Shown: positions 34,913 to 42,663 of the stretch, one piece after another
Numbering within the stretch: the stretch's first letter is position 1
How the letters are laid out: each line of letters starts with the position of its first letter
Assembly (NCBI GenBank): GCA_023391535.1
Contig: JAEWAU010000047.1
Coordinates: 1 to 42,682 of the forward strand
Origin: Bacillota bacterium
GTDB taxonomy: Bacteria > Bacillota > Clostridia > Oscillospirales > Ethanoligenentaceae
DNA: 42,682 bases
Reading direction: 5' to 3'
Made by a program: the position numbers and the translations under genes
The notes under the pieces: generated by a model
The model's database searches: none
The model's input: only the letters and a program-made list of their open reading frames with translations
Told to the model about the DNA's origin: nothing

Positions 34913-34965
34913 TGTTCACCGCCCTGCCGCAGCATTTATGGAGCCGCCGTAATCGTCCGTTCTTT

Positions 34966-35005
34966 AAAAAAACAATTGCCCGGGCGCATTTCTGTACCCG
35001 GGCAA
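34966..35005 (-). terminator. Intrinsic terminator of the infC-rpmI-rplT operon
   Basis: TTGCCCGGG (34976-34984) pairs with CCCGGGCAA (34997-35005), and the minus strand continues with a T-run (complement of A at 34966-34972). It lies after rplT and just upstream of the SpoU-type gene, so that gene depends on readthrough or an unseen promoter. Confidence 0.88.
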
Positions 35006-35038
35006 CTATAGCAATTCCATAAAAGAATGGAAGAAGCT

Positions 35039-35077
35039 GCGTTTCGTCCGTTTGCCCCCGGCAAAAAGGCGAAACGC
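35039..35077 (-). other. Nested stem-loop between rplT and its terminator
   Basis: GCGTTTCG (35039-35046) pairs with CGAAACGC (35070-35077), enclosing an inner TTTGCC/GGCAAA stem. It could protect or process the 3' end of the operon transcript; there is no T-run. Confidence 0.4.
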
Positions 35078-35122
35078 TTCGGGATGCATCACTCTTTTCC
35101 GGAAATGCTGTAAAAGCCGCCG

Positions 35123-35476
35123 TTAAAGGGCCGCCTTGGCCTTTTCCACAAGAGAGGTAAACGCCTGCGCATCGCTCTGCGCAAGCTCCGCAAGAATTTT
35201 GCGGTTGAGCGTGACGCCGGACTTTTTGAGCCCGTTCATAAACGTGGAATAGTTGATGCCGTTGAGCTTGCAGCCGGCAGAAATACGGGTGATCCACAGC
35301 GAACGGAAATCGCGCTTTTTATTCTTGCGCCCCACGAACGCATAGGAAAGGGACTTCATAACCGCCTGGTTCGCGGTGCGGAAAAGTCTGCTCTTGCCGC
35401 CCCAGTACCCTTTGGCAAGCTTCAGAACCTTTTTTCTTCTTTTGCGCGTCATCAGCGCGCCTTTAACTCTCGCCAT
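35123..35476 (-). CDS. rplT: 50S ribosomal protein L20
   Basis: L20 is an early-binding 23S rRNA assembly protein and, in Firmicutes, the autorepressor of its operon. The 117-residue product starts MARVKGALMTRKRRKKVLKL and has FVGRKNKKRDFRSLWITRI and INYSTFMNGLKKSGV. Start ATG 35476 has GGAGGTATAG upstream. Last gene of infC-rpmI-rplT, with a terminator following. Confidence 0.98.
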   Translation of the reverse strand: MARVKGALMTRKRRKKVLKLAKGYWGGKSRLFRTANQAVMKSLSYAFVGRKNKKRDFRSLWITRISAGCKLNGINYSTFMNGLKKSGVTLNRKILAELAQSDAQAFTSLVEKAKAAL

Positions 35477-35509
35477 TTCTATACCTCCATGCCGCCAAAC
35501 CGCGGCCTG

Positions 35510-35707
35510 TTACTTGTAGGGAATCAGGTGTTTGACGGCGCCCATGTTCGTGACGTCAAAATAAGCGGCTTTGCGCAGGCCGCGCTTCCGCTTGGTGTCT
35601 TTTTTCGTGAGAATATGGGACTTGTAAGCGTGCGAACGCTTAACCATTCCGCTTTTGGTAAACTTGATGCGCTTTTTCAAACCGCTGTGGGTTTTCAATT
35701 TCGGCAT
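35510..35707 (-). CDS. rpmI: 50S ribosomal protein L35
   Basis: A 65-residue large-subunit protein, starting MPKLKTHSGLKKRIKFTKSG, very basic, with the family KRKRGLRKAA segment. Start ATG 35707 has GGGAGG upstream. It lies between infC and rplT, 33 bases before the latter. Confidence 0.98.
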   Translation of the reverse strand: MPKLKTHSGLKKRIKFTKSGMVKRSHAYKSHILTKKDTKRKRGLRKAAYFDVTNMGAVKHLIPYK

Positions 35708-35737
35708 TCGGACAACCTCCCTTTTCTGCTCGTGCCG

Positions 35738-36253
35738 TCACTTCGCCTGCTTCGGGGCCAAAAACAGGGACATGCTGCGCCCCTCCAGTTTGGGCTGCTT
35801 TTCAACGGAAGCAAACTCGGCGCAGGCCTCGGAGAACTTGGCAAGCAGGCTCCCGCCCAGCTCCGTATGCGCCATTTCGCGCCCACGGAAGCGCACCGTA
35901 ACCTTAACTTTGTCGCCGTCCTTCAAAAAGCCCACCGCATGGCCGACCTTGGTTTCCAGATCGTGCGTGTCGATATTGAGCGACATGCGGATTTCCTTGA
36001 TGGCGACGATCTTCTGGTTTCTTCTTGCTTCTTTATCTTTTTTCGCCTGCTCAAACCTGAACTTGCCGTAATCCATGATGCGGCAGACAGGCGGCGTGGC
36101 CTGCGGGGCGATCTTGACCAGGTCAAGATTCTTCTCCACAGCGATCCGGAGCGCTTCGCGCGAGGCCATGATGCCAAGCTGGCTTCCGTCGGCATCGATC
36201 ACGCGGATCTCCCTATCCCGGATCTGTTCGTTGATAAGCATTTCCCTGCTGAT
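35738..36253 (-). CDS. infC: Translation initiation factor IF-3, AUC start
   Basis: IF-3 prevents premature subunit joining and discriminates against non-canonical start codons. The 171-residue product has MLINEQIRDREIRVID, the linker-adjacent PPVCRIMDYGKFRFEQAKKDK motif and a C-terminal domain ending in the APKQAK tail. The start is ATC (36253): GGAGGTG lies 6 nt upstream, and the protein then begins at the ISREMLINEQ segment matching the AUU-started Bacillus IF-3. The alternative ATG at 36268 overlaps that Shine-Dalgarno site and has none of its own. AUC/AUU starts in infC are a known autoregulatory device. First gene of the operon. Confidence 0.95.
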   Translation of the reverse strand: MSREMLINEQIRDREIRVIDADGSQLGIMASREALRIAVEKNLDLVKIAPQATPPVCRIMDYGKFRFEQAKKDKEARRNQKIVAIKEIRMSLNIDTHDLETKVGHAVGFLKDGDKVKVTVRFRGREMAHTELGGSLLAKFSEACAEFASVEKQPKLEGRSMSLFLAPKQAK

Positions 36254-36420
36254 ATGCGGCACCTCCATCAATAGCCTGAATAACAACAAACGCGGAAAGG
36301 CAACATGCCCCCCGCGCTCAACACCATAAATACCCGCCCGCGGCGGATACCAGACGGTATTGACCCTTTCGCCTCGGCACGGGGTGAGGAAAGCAACGCC
36401 TTCCTGCTTTATTGTCACGA
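36254..36420 (-). promoter_or_regulatory. infC operon leader, candidate L20/IF-3 autoregulatory region
   Basis: The untranslated leader is about 165 nt and contains several short inverted repeats, including ATACC-GTCT-GGTAT and an AAGCA...TGCTT stem early in the transcript. In Firmicutes this leader is often a L20-binding attenuator. I could not match the known L20 leader structure by eye, so the type is inferred from place. Confidence 0.4.
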
Positions 36421-36423
36421 TAT

Positions 36424-36452
36424 AGTTTAGCATCCGGCGGGCGCGCTGTCAA
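36424..36452 (-). promoter_or_regulatory. Sigma-A promoter of infC-rpmI-rplT
   Basis: On the minus strand a perfect TTGACA (36447-36452) and TAAACT (36424-36429) are 17 bp apart. Confidence 0.75.
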
Positions 36453-36465
36453 GCATTTTTTTGCG

Positions 36466-36492
36466 GCGGATGCATCCGGCGGACGCATCCGC
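36466..36492 (-). terminator. Stem-loop after bioY
   Basis: GCGGATGC (36466-36473) and GCATCCGC (36485-36492) pair around an 11-nt loop just after the bioY stop. No T-run follows on the minus strand, so termination is uncertain; it lies directly upstream of the infC promoter. Confidence 0.45.
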
Positions 36493-36497
36493 TCGCT

Positions 36498-37094
36498 TCA
36501 CCCCGCGCGGCGCGAGGCCCGCAGGGCGGGCAGAGGCAGCGCGCAGACGCCCGCCGCCAGAACACACTTGGCCAGATCGAACGGCAGAAAGGCCAGATTC
36601 CCGAGCAGGAGCTCCGGCAGGGCCGCCGCGCCGGCATGCGTGTATACGTCGAGCCAGAGTGCGCCGCACGCGTAATCGAGCAGCACACCCGCCGCCATGG
36701 CCGCGGCCATGCCCGCCGCCCGGAGCGCCGCAAGGCGCCCGCGCCGCGAAGAGCCGGTTCTCGGCCGCGCCAGCCCCGCAAGCAGCACGAGGAACGCCCA
36801 GCCGAAAATATAGCCGCCCGTGGGGCCCGCGAACGCGGCCGGGCCGGCGTGGAACTGCGCCATCATGGGCAGCCCCGCGAGCGTTGCCAGGTAGAGCGCG
36901 GAAAGCGTGAGCAGCCCCGCGCGCACGCCCAGCAGCCCGCCCATGAGCGCCACCACGAGGATCTGCAGGGTGACGGGCACGTTCGGCACGAGGTACAGCG
37001 GGGGCAGGACGTTGCCCGCCAGGAAAAACAGGGCGAGCAGCAACCCGCCGAGGGTGATCTCATAGGTGCGGAAGCGGCGTGCGGAACCAGGCAT
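36498..37094 (-). CDS. bioY: Biotin transporter BioY (ECF S component)
   Basis: BioY is the membrane substrate-binding subunit that works with an EcfA/A'/T module for biotin uptake. The 198-residue product has about six hydrophobic segments and the family motif AGPTGGYIFGW. LVPNVPVTLQILVV and LAGLPMMAQF are also typical. Start ATG 37094 has AAAGGA upstream. It follows the carboxypeptidase gene by 30 bases, and so may be co-transcribed with envelope genes. No bio biosynthesis genes or BirA site were seen; the organism may be a biotin importer. Confidence 0.93.
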   Translation of the reverse strand: MPGSARRFRTYEITLGGLLLALFFLAGNVLPPLYLVPNVPVTLQILVVALMGGLLGVRAGLLTLSALYLATLAGLPMMAQFHAGPAAFAGPTGGYIFGWAFLVLLAGLARPRTGSSRRGRLAALRAAGMAAAMAAGVLLDYACGALWLDVYTHAGAAALPELLLGNLAFLPFDLAKCVLAAGVCALPLPALRASRRAG

Positions 37095-37124
37095 TCGGTT
37101 TTTCCTTTCGTTGCTGCCGCGGCC

Positions 37125-37949
37125 CTACCGGGCCTGCCCGACATACTGCTCGAGCGTGTCGTTTTTGGCCATAATTGCGCGGGCGTTCTCCGCGCCGACA
37201 TAGCGGTAGTGCCACGGCTCGTAGTCGTAGCCGGTGATGCTTTCCCCGCCCTTCGGATAGCGCAGGACAAACCCGTAATCGGCGCAGTGATTCACCATCC
37301 AGGCGAAAGCGGCCGTTTTGTCGAAGTCGGCCGTGAGGTCCTTGTGCTGCGTATACCAGTCGCTCGTGATGATATCCGCGGCAAGGCCGGTTTGATGTTC
37401 GCTTGTGCCGGGCGGCGCCACCAGCTTCGCGGCGCCCGCCTCCGCCTGCGATGAGGTTTCGCCCTGCGCCTCAAGGGCGCTTACGTGCCGGTCGTAGTTC
37501 TGCTTCTGGTAGGCATAGGTGCGATAGCCCGAAATCACGTTCACATCGAACCCGGCGGCGCGCGCCGCGTCGATGAACCGTTCGAGCTCGGGCGCGGCCC
37601 GCTGGTCGAAGCGCCTGTCCTTATCGCTGGAGGAATAGTAGCGCGCGGGAACGGTGGCAAAAGCGGGCGTATAGCCCGAAGGGAGCAGATGCGCCTTGTT
37701 GACGAGCATGAGCAGCCCGCCCGTCTTTTCCTGCGCGCTCAGGGCCTGCGGGGTTTGCGAAGCGGAGGACGCGGAGGAGCCGGACGAAGACGGGATCGCC
37801 TGCGAAGAGGAAGAACCGGACGCGGACGGGCCCGCGGCACCACCGGAGCGGTGCCGGAACGCGAGCACGCAGAGAACCACAATCAGCGCGCAGGCCAGCA
37901 CGGCGAAAGCGGCCTTCACATCCCCGCGCACTCTCCGTTTGCGTCCCAT
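37125..37949 (-). CDS. Membrane-anchored D-alanyl-D-alanine carboxypeptidase (peptidase M15B, VanY type)
   Basis: M15B enzymes trim the terminal D-Ala from peptidoglycan stems. The 274-residue product has a basic start, one transmembrane helix at about 13-31, a low-complexity Ser/Ala/Pro linker to about residue 75, then the catalytic domain. SGYRTYAYQKQNY, the zinc motif TSEHQTGLAADI (His and Asp) and EPWHYRYVG (Glu and His) are all present. Start ATG 37949 has AAAAGGAGG upstream. The neighbours are other exported proteins. A VanY resistance role is not suggested, as no van genes are near. Confidence 0.92.
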   Translation of the reverse strand: MGRKRRVRGDVKAAFAVLACALIVVLCVLAFRHRSGGAAGPSASGSSSSQAIPSSSGSSASSASQTPQALSAQEKTGGLLMLVNKAHLLPSGYTPAFATVPARYYSSSDKDRRFDQRAAPELERFIDAARAAGFDVNVISGYRTYAYQKQNYDRHVSALEAQGETSSQAEAGAAKLVAPPGTSEHQTGLAADIITSDWYTQHKDLTADFDKTAAFAWMVNHCADYGFVLRYPKGGESITGYDYEPWHYRYVGAENARAIMAKNDTLEQYVGQAR

Positions 37950-37971
37950 AGCCCCTCCTTTTCCTCCGCCG

Positions 37972-39087
37972 TCAGCTCAGGCTTTTCTGATTGATATAGC
38001 CGTCCTTTTGGGTGATGAACCCGTATGCGTACGTCGCGATGATGCTGCCGCTGTAGGTTGTTTCCTGCCCGCTGATCATGTTCTGGACGAAATGGTTGTC
38101 CGGGTCGTCCAGATAAACGCCGCCGGAAAGCGTGACGAACATCCGGCTCAGCTTGGCGGGGCTTGAGAGTACCGCCGTTTTGAGCTTGGGCTTGAGCGTG
38201 ACAGAGCTGCCGTCCTCGCCGAGCAGGCTGCCGTAATAGATCGTGTCGGTGGTATCGCCGTTCCCGTTTGCGAGGTAGACGTTATCCGAGGAATCGAACC
38301 CAAGAAGCTGGAGCTTGGTGTTGCCGTCCACCGTGAGGTGGCCGAGGCCCGCCGCGAAGACGTACCCGTCGCCCTTGTCCTCATAAAGAAGCGTATCCAT
38401 GTTCTTGAGGCACTGAATATTCCCGATTTTATTGGTATAGAGGTCGTAGCGCTGCGGGTCGCTGGGGAAGTTGAACTTCCAGACGGCGGAGCTGCTCACC
38501 CCCGAAACCTTGACGTAGGTGATTACGGTGCTGGTGGAAAAATCGATGGAGGTGACGTCGCTGCTCTGGCTGGCGAGCGCGATGCGCGCCTCGCGCGGTT
38601 TGGTGCCGCTCGAATTGTTGAGGATCTCGTCCGGCACAAGGGTGCCGTTTGAAACCGTCGCGTCGTCCATATCGAGGGAATACAGCTTGGCATAATATCC
38701 GCCCTGCGCTTTTTCGGCCAGAATCAGGCGGTTGCGGTCGTAGAGCCATTTATAATAGGAAAGCTCCATGCCCTGCGCCATGGATACCTTTTCTGCCTTG
38801 CCGTTCGTGGTATTGAGAATTTCCAGCACGTCTCCGCTCTGGTAGGCGACGAAGGTGCCGCGGTAGGAAACCTGCAGGTTCTGTGCGCTGCTGTCGAGCT
38901 TGATCTGCAGATTCGTGGGCATGGAGGTGGACGACGGCGCCACCGGCCTAACCTGAATTCCCGTGCTCGATTCCTGGAGCATGTTGCGGTCGACATAGGC
39001 GAGAACGCCCATTTCGGCGAGCAGGATGACGGCGAGGCTCACCGTAAAAAAGCGCAGATACCGGGCAAAGAAGGATCTGGATTTCAA
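37972..39087 (-). CDS. Membrane-anchored DUF5711-like protein, function unknown
   Basis: The 371-residue product has a short basic N-terminus, one hydrophobic segment at about 11-32 and a large extracytoplasmic part. This is built of repeated beta-type segments (FVAYQSGDVLEIL, KLYSLDMDD, LLYEDKGDGYVFA, VYLANGNGD, GVYLDDPDNHFV), suggesting a beta-propeller. It resembles DUF5711 proteins of Clostridia; no catalytic residues are recognised. Start is TTG 39087 (KSRSFFARYLRFF follows), with AAGGAGG 7 nt upstream. It lies between the glycosidase paralogue and the carboxypeptidase, 22 bases before the latter, so a wall-related role is inferred. Confidence 0.75.
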   Translation of the reverse strand: MKSRSFFARYLRFFTVSLAVILLAEMGVLAYVDRNMLQESSTGIQVRPVAPSSTSMPTNLQIKLDSSAQNLQVSYRGTFVAYQSGDVLEILNTTNGKAEKVSMAQGMELSYYKWLYDRNRLILAEKAQGGYYAKLYSLDMDDATVSNGTLVPDEILNNSSGTKPREARIALASQSSDVTSIDFSTSTVITYVKVSGVSSSAVWKFNFPSDPQRYDLYTNKIGNIQCLKNMDTLLYEDKGDGYVFAAGLGHLTVDGNTKLQLLGFDSSDNVYLANGNGDTTDTIYYGSLLGEDGSSVTLKPKLKTAVLSSPAKLSRMFVTLSGGVYLDDPDNHFVQNMISGQETTYSGSIIATYAYGFITQKDGYINQKSLS

Positions 39088-39159
39088 AGCTGCCCCTCCT
39101 TAAAGGTTATGTTTCCGACCCAAGGCAGAGCTTAAGGCCGCGGAGATGCGCACACGGGC

Positions 39160-40179
39160 CTACTGCGTCACATAGAACGCCGTTGCCACCGCGCGTTCCC
39201 CGAAGGAGCCCGACGGATGGTTGATTACTTTTCCGTTGTAATACATGGTGGTGGAGCCGCCGCCGTCCAGAATCGTGGCGGTTTCCATGGGGTTCTGCGA
39301 GCTGTTGAACTGCTTGAGGAGCATTTGCTGCACTTCGTAATAGGTGGCGCCGAACTGGCCCACCTGGCGGCCGTCGAGCACGATGAGCAGGATGGTGCCG
39401 TCGCGCAGCTGCGCGACGGCCGTGCGCGGGTTGCGGCTCAGGTCCTCGCCCTTTGCGTACTGCCCGATGCCGTTTACGATGAGCGGCTGGTGCTGTGCGA
39501 ACGCCACCGCTTCGGTGACATGGAGCTTTTGAAGCTCCTGGATGCTGTGGGAGCCCACCACGAGCCTTCCGGAGGAATCGAGCCCGATGACGTTGACCTT
39601 ATCGGTATCGCTCCAGTCCGGGTCCTGCCAGGCCACCTTGCCGCCGTGAAACACGAAATCGGAGGGGTACTGGGCCGAGCTGTTCCAGCTCGCGCCGCCC
39701 TTGTAGCCGCCGCCGTTGATGGCGGCAACGGCGTTCTCGCGCTCCGCCATGGTGCTGGTATCCTCCCCGTGCACGCCCACCGCCTGCGTCATGGCCACCT
39801 TCACGCGCGTGGGGTCCTTCACGGCGAGCACGAAGCCGGTGTACTGGTCGCCGCTGACGGTGTATTCGCTGATGTCCGTGCTGCCGGTGTGCCTGGGCAC
39901 CACACTGTACGGATTCTGGTTCGTGGTGCCGGAGGTGTTGCTTGTCTCGCCCGTGATCTGTTCGATCTGGCTGTTTGTAAAGAACAGCCGCGCCAGATAC
40001 TGCTGGGTGCGCGTCTCCATGATCGACGAGACGGCGAATTTGCGCGCCGTTTGGAAAAACGGGGTGTAAAAAACGATCAGAACGCACAGGACGATTGAAA
40101 GCAAAAATTCAAACACCAGGGAGAACAAAGCCGCGGGCGCCGAAATGCGCCGTCTCCCCTGCTTTACTTGCTGTTTCAC
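39160..40179 (-). CDS. Membrane-anchored phosphodiester glycosidase family protein (paralogue)
   Basis: The 339-residue product has a basic start, one transmembrane segment at about 14-36, an amphipathic helical linker, a Thr/Ser/Asn-rich patch and a C-terminal NAGPA-like domain with AAINGGGYKGGASW, QPLIVNGIGQ, PRTAVAQLRDG, VLDGRQVGQFG and ILDGGGSTTMYYNG. It shares layout with the gene at 1156-2241, including the linker TPFF...RLFFTNSQIEQI (compare GPYHYF...DLFSQKTINEIL). Start is GTG 40179, with AAGGAGA 6 nt upstream; a longer frame upstream is not protein-like. It heads a four-gene envelope cluster, and the substrate is unknown. Confidence 0.87.
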   Translation of the reverse strand: MKQQVKQGRRRISAPAALFSLVFEFLLSIVLCVLIVFYTPFFQTARKFAVSSIMETRTQQYLARLFFTNSQIEQITGETSNTSGTTNQNPYSVVPRHTGSTDISEYTVSGDQYTGFVLAVKDPTRVKVAMTQAVGVHGEDTSTMAERENAVAAINGGGYKGGASWNSSAQYPSDFVFHGGKVAWQDPDWSDTDKVNVIGLDSSGRLVVGSHSIQELQKLHVTEAVAFAQHQPLIVNGIGQYAKGEDLSRNPRTAVAQLRDGTILLIVLDGRQVGQFGATYYEVQQMLLKQFNSSQNPMETATILDGGGSTTMYYNGKVINHPSGSFGERAVATAFYVTQ

Positions 40180-40407
40180 GCAAATCTCCTTACGGCATGT
40201 CCCGTCTCGCCCGGGGCTTCGCGCGGCATGGCCCGCCTTGCCCGGGGCGTTTTGGGGAGGTTCGCCTTTTTTTCGCCGAAGCCGGGCCGGCGAAGAGAGG
40301 TTTTTCCAGCCCCGGACGGAATCGCCATCTATTTTCGTCCGCCGCACGGTTTCTGCTCCGTGCGTGCGCCCGAACATCCAACCCGAAATCCATGCATATC
40401 TTTTTGT

Positions 40408-40436
40408 ATTTTAGCACAGATGCTCCCCCGGCGCAA
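40408..40436 (-). promoter_or_regulatory. Promoter of the envelope gene cluster
   Basis: On the minus strand TTGCGC (40431-40436) and TAAAAT (40408-40413) are 17 bp apart, with an extended -10 (TGCTAAAAT). The leader would be about 220 nt. Confidence 0.65.
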
Positions 40437-40609
40437 CCACAACGTGCGTCTAAAATACCGCCGCGCCCGATTTTTACCCCCGCCTTTCCTTCGGGGCTCC
40501 GCCCGAGGCGCAATATTTCCGTTTCTCTTCCGTTCTTCTTCAACCCCATGCGTTTTTGAGGCTTACCGGCGTTTTTTTTATGCAATCTATCGCATTTTTG
40601 CCTGATCGA

Positions 40610-40638
40610 TTGCATTCTTGCAACAATTCATATAATAT
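40610..40638 (+). promoter_or_regulatory. Candidate promoter of pyk
   Basis: TTGCAT (40610-40615) is followed by overlapping -10 candidates: TATAAT at 40631 (15-bp spacing) and TAATAT at 40633 (17-bp spacing), in the most AT-rich part of the window. The leader would be about 200 nt. Confidence 0.6.
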
Positions 40639-40701
40639 GATAATTGGTTAAGATTTTTCATTTGCCGCATCCCGCCGTCTTCCGCCCACGCCGCCACTGC
40701 C

Positions 40702-40729
40702 GCCGGCTTTGTTTTTGCCGGCCTTTTTT
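40702..40729 (+). terminator. Intrinsic terminator in the pyk leader (possible attenuator)
   Basis: GCCGGC (40702-40707) and GCCGGC (40717-40722) pair around a T-rich loop and CTTTTTT follows. It lies between the pyk promoter and its start codon. A second TTTTGCCGGCC copy at about 40778-40790 could pair alternatively. No upstream plus-strand gene needs this terminator. Confidence 0.55.
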
Positions 40730-40842
40730 GTGCGGATTCCGGCAACCCGGCCGCGGGAGGACGGGAACACGGACGCTTTTGCCGGCCGCTTTACGTGCGG
40801 CGGGCCTAAAAACGCTTCCGATCATTAGGGGGTTTACCATTT

Positions 40843-42624
40843 ATGAGAAAAACGAAAATCGTCTGCACTCTCGGCCCGGCTACGGAGAACGAGGATACCC
40901 TGCGCCAGATGATACTCAGCGGAATGAACATCGCCCGCTTCAACTTCTCGCATCAGACGCACGAGGAGCATCTCGCCCGGGTGAAGATGGTGGACAAGCT
41001 GCGCCGCGAGCTGGGGCTGCCCATCGCGCGCCTGCTGGACACCAAGGGGCCGGAAATCCGCCTGGGGCTGTTCAAGAACCGGCAGGTTATTCTGAAAGAG
41101 GGCCAGACCTTCACCATCACCACGCGGGAAGTGGAGGGCGACGAGAACATCGTTTCCGTTTCATTTAAAGGCATGCCGCAGGACGTGCACCCCGGCAGCC
41201 ACGTACTCATCGACGACGGCCTTATCGAGCTGCTCGTGCAGGACACCACCGATACCGACGTGATCTGCAAGGTGCTCAACGGCGGCCCCGTTTCCAATAA
41301 CAAGGGTGTGAACCTGCCCGGTACGCACATCTCCCTGCCGTTCATCAGCGAAAAGGACAAATCCGATCTGCTGTTCGGCATCGAGAACGGCTTCGATTTC
41401 GTGGCTGCGTCCTTCACGCGCACCGCGGCGGACGTCATCGCCATCCGCGCCATCCTCGAGCAGAACGGCGGCGAGCGCATCCGCATCATCCCGAAGATCG
41501 AGAACGCCGAGGGCGTGGAAAACATCGACGAGATCCTCAAGGCCGCCGACGGCGTGATGGTTGCGCGCGGCGACATGGGCGTGGAGATTCCGTTCGAGGA
41601 GATTCCGCACATCCAGAAAACCATCATCCGCAAGGCGTACAACGCCGGCAAGCTCGTTATCACGGCGACGCAGATGCTCGACTCCATGCAGGTGAACCCC
41701 CGCCCGACACGGGCCGAAGTCACCGACGTCGCCAACGCCATTTACGACGGCACGAGCGCCATCATGCTCTCGGGCGAAACCGCCGCGGGCAAACACCCCG
41801 TGGAGGCGGTGAAGGTCATGTCCCGCATCGCGGAGCGCACCGAAGCCGATATCGACTATAAGGCGCAGCTCGCCCAGCGCAAGATGGAGGAGGCCCCGAA
41901 CGTCACCAACGCCATCTCGCACGCCACCTGCACCACGGCGCACGATCTGGGCGCCGCGGCCATCCTCACCGTAACCAAATCGGGCCAGACGGCGCGGTTC
42001 ATCTCCAAGTTCCGCCCGGCCTGCCCCATCATCGGCTGCACGCCCGACGAGCAGGTCTACCGCCAGCTCAACATGTCCTGGGGCGTGGTTCCCGTGATGA
42101 CCAAGGAGATGGGCAGCACCGACGAGCTGTTCGAGCACGCGGTGCGGTCCGCCGTGGGCCGCGGGCTGCTCCGCGAGGGCGACGTGGTGGTGATCACCGC
42201 CGGCGTGCCGCTGGGCGTTTCCGGCACCACAAACCTGATGAAGGTGCAGGTGGTGGGCGACGCGCTCGTCTCCGGCCACGGAATCGTGCACGCAAGCGTC
42301 GTGGGCAACCTGTGCGTCTGCCACACCGAGGAGGAGGCCCTCCGGAATTTCCGTGAAGGCGACATTCTTGTCATTCCGAGCACCTCCAACAATATCATGT
42401 CCGTCATCAAAAAGTGTTCCGGCATCATCGCGGAGCAGGAGGGCGCGGCGTCCCACGCGGCGGTGGTCGGCCTCACGCTCGACAAGCCCGTCATCGTGGG
42501 CGCGAAGAGCGCCACGCAGATTCTCAAGAGCGGCACCACCGTTATTCTCGACGGCACCCGCGGCATCGTGTTCAGCGCGGGCAACTCCGAGCACCCCGCC
42601 GAACCGGCGCAGGCGAAAAAATAA
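40843..42624 (+). CDS. pyk: Pyruvate kinase with C-terminal phosphohistidine domain
   Basis: Pyruvate kinase converts PEP and ADP to pyruvate and ATP, the last step of glycolysis. The 593-residue product has MRKTKIVCTLGPA, the LLDTKGPEIRLG metal/substrate region, the catalytic-loop Lys in IPKIENAEGVENIDEI, and MVARGDMGVEIP. A regulatory domain is followed by an extra C-terminal domain of about 110 residues, like the PEP-utilising swivel domain (GAASHAAVVGL, with the His), characteristic of Bacilli/Clostridia pyruvate kinases. Start ATG 40843 has AGGGGG 10 nt upstream. It has its own leader and promoter; no pfkA precedes it. Confidence 0.97.
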   Translation: MRKTKIVCTLGPATENEDTLRQMILSGMNIARFNFSHQTHEEHLARVKMVDKLRRELGLPIARLLDTKGPEIRLGLFKNRQVILKEGQTFTITTREVEGDENIVSVSFKGMPQDVHPGSHVLIDDGLIELLVQDTTDTDVICKVLNGGPVSNNKGVNLPGTHISLPFISEKDKSDLLFGIENGFDFVAASFTRTAADVIAIRAILEQNGGERIRIIPKIENAEGVENIDEILKAADGVMVARGDMGVEIPFEEIPHIQKTIIRKAYNAGKLVITATQMLDSMQVNPRPTRAEVTDVANAIYDGTSAIMLSGETAAGKHPVEAVKVMSRIAERTEADIDYKAQLAQRKMEEAPNVTNAISHATCTTAHDLGAAAILTVTKSGQTARFISKFRPACPIIGCTPDEQVYRQLNMSWGVVPVMTKEMGSTDELFEHAVRSAVGRGLLREGDVVVITAGVPLGVSGTTNLMKVQVVGDALVSGHGIVHASVVGNLCVCHTEEEALRNFREGDILVIPSTSNNIMSVIKKCSGIIAEQEGAASHAAVVGLTLDKPVIVGAKSATQILKSGTTVILDGTRGIVFSAGNSEHPAEPAQAKK

Positions 42625-42663
42625 ACGTCCCGCCTTCCGGCGGATACGTTCCGGAGCGCTGCG

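Larger units (their letters stand above)
40180..40842. other. Divergent intergenic region, envelope cluster / pyk
   Basis: This 663-base gap contains the minus-strand promoter at 40408-40436, an AT-rich island at about 40570-40660 with the pyk promoter, and the pyk leader with a terminator-like hairpin (40702-40729). There is a two-copy imperfect repeat (CCCGGGGC context) at about 40195-40255. No small gene is supported. Confidence 0.5.

Noticed and set aside
34050..35297. DprA extended upstream by several hundred codons
   Set aside because: The same frame continues upstream of 34049, but it runs through the methyltransferase gene, a terminator and into rplT without DprA similarity. The ATG at 34049 has a Shine-Dalgarno-like site.
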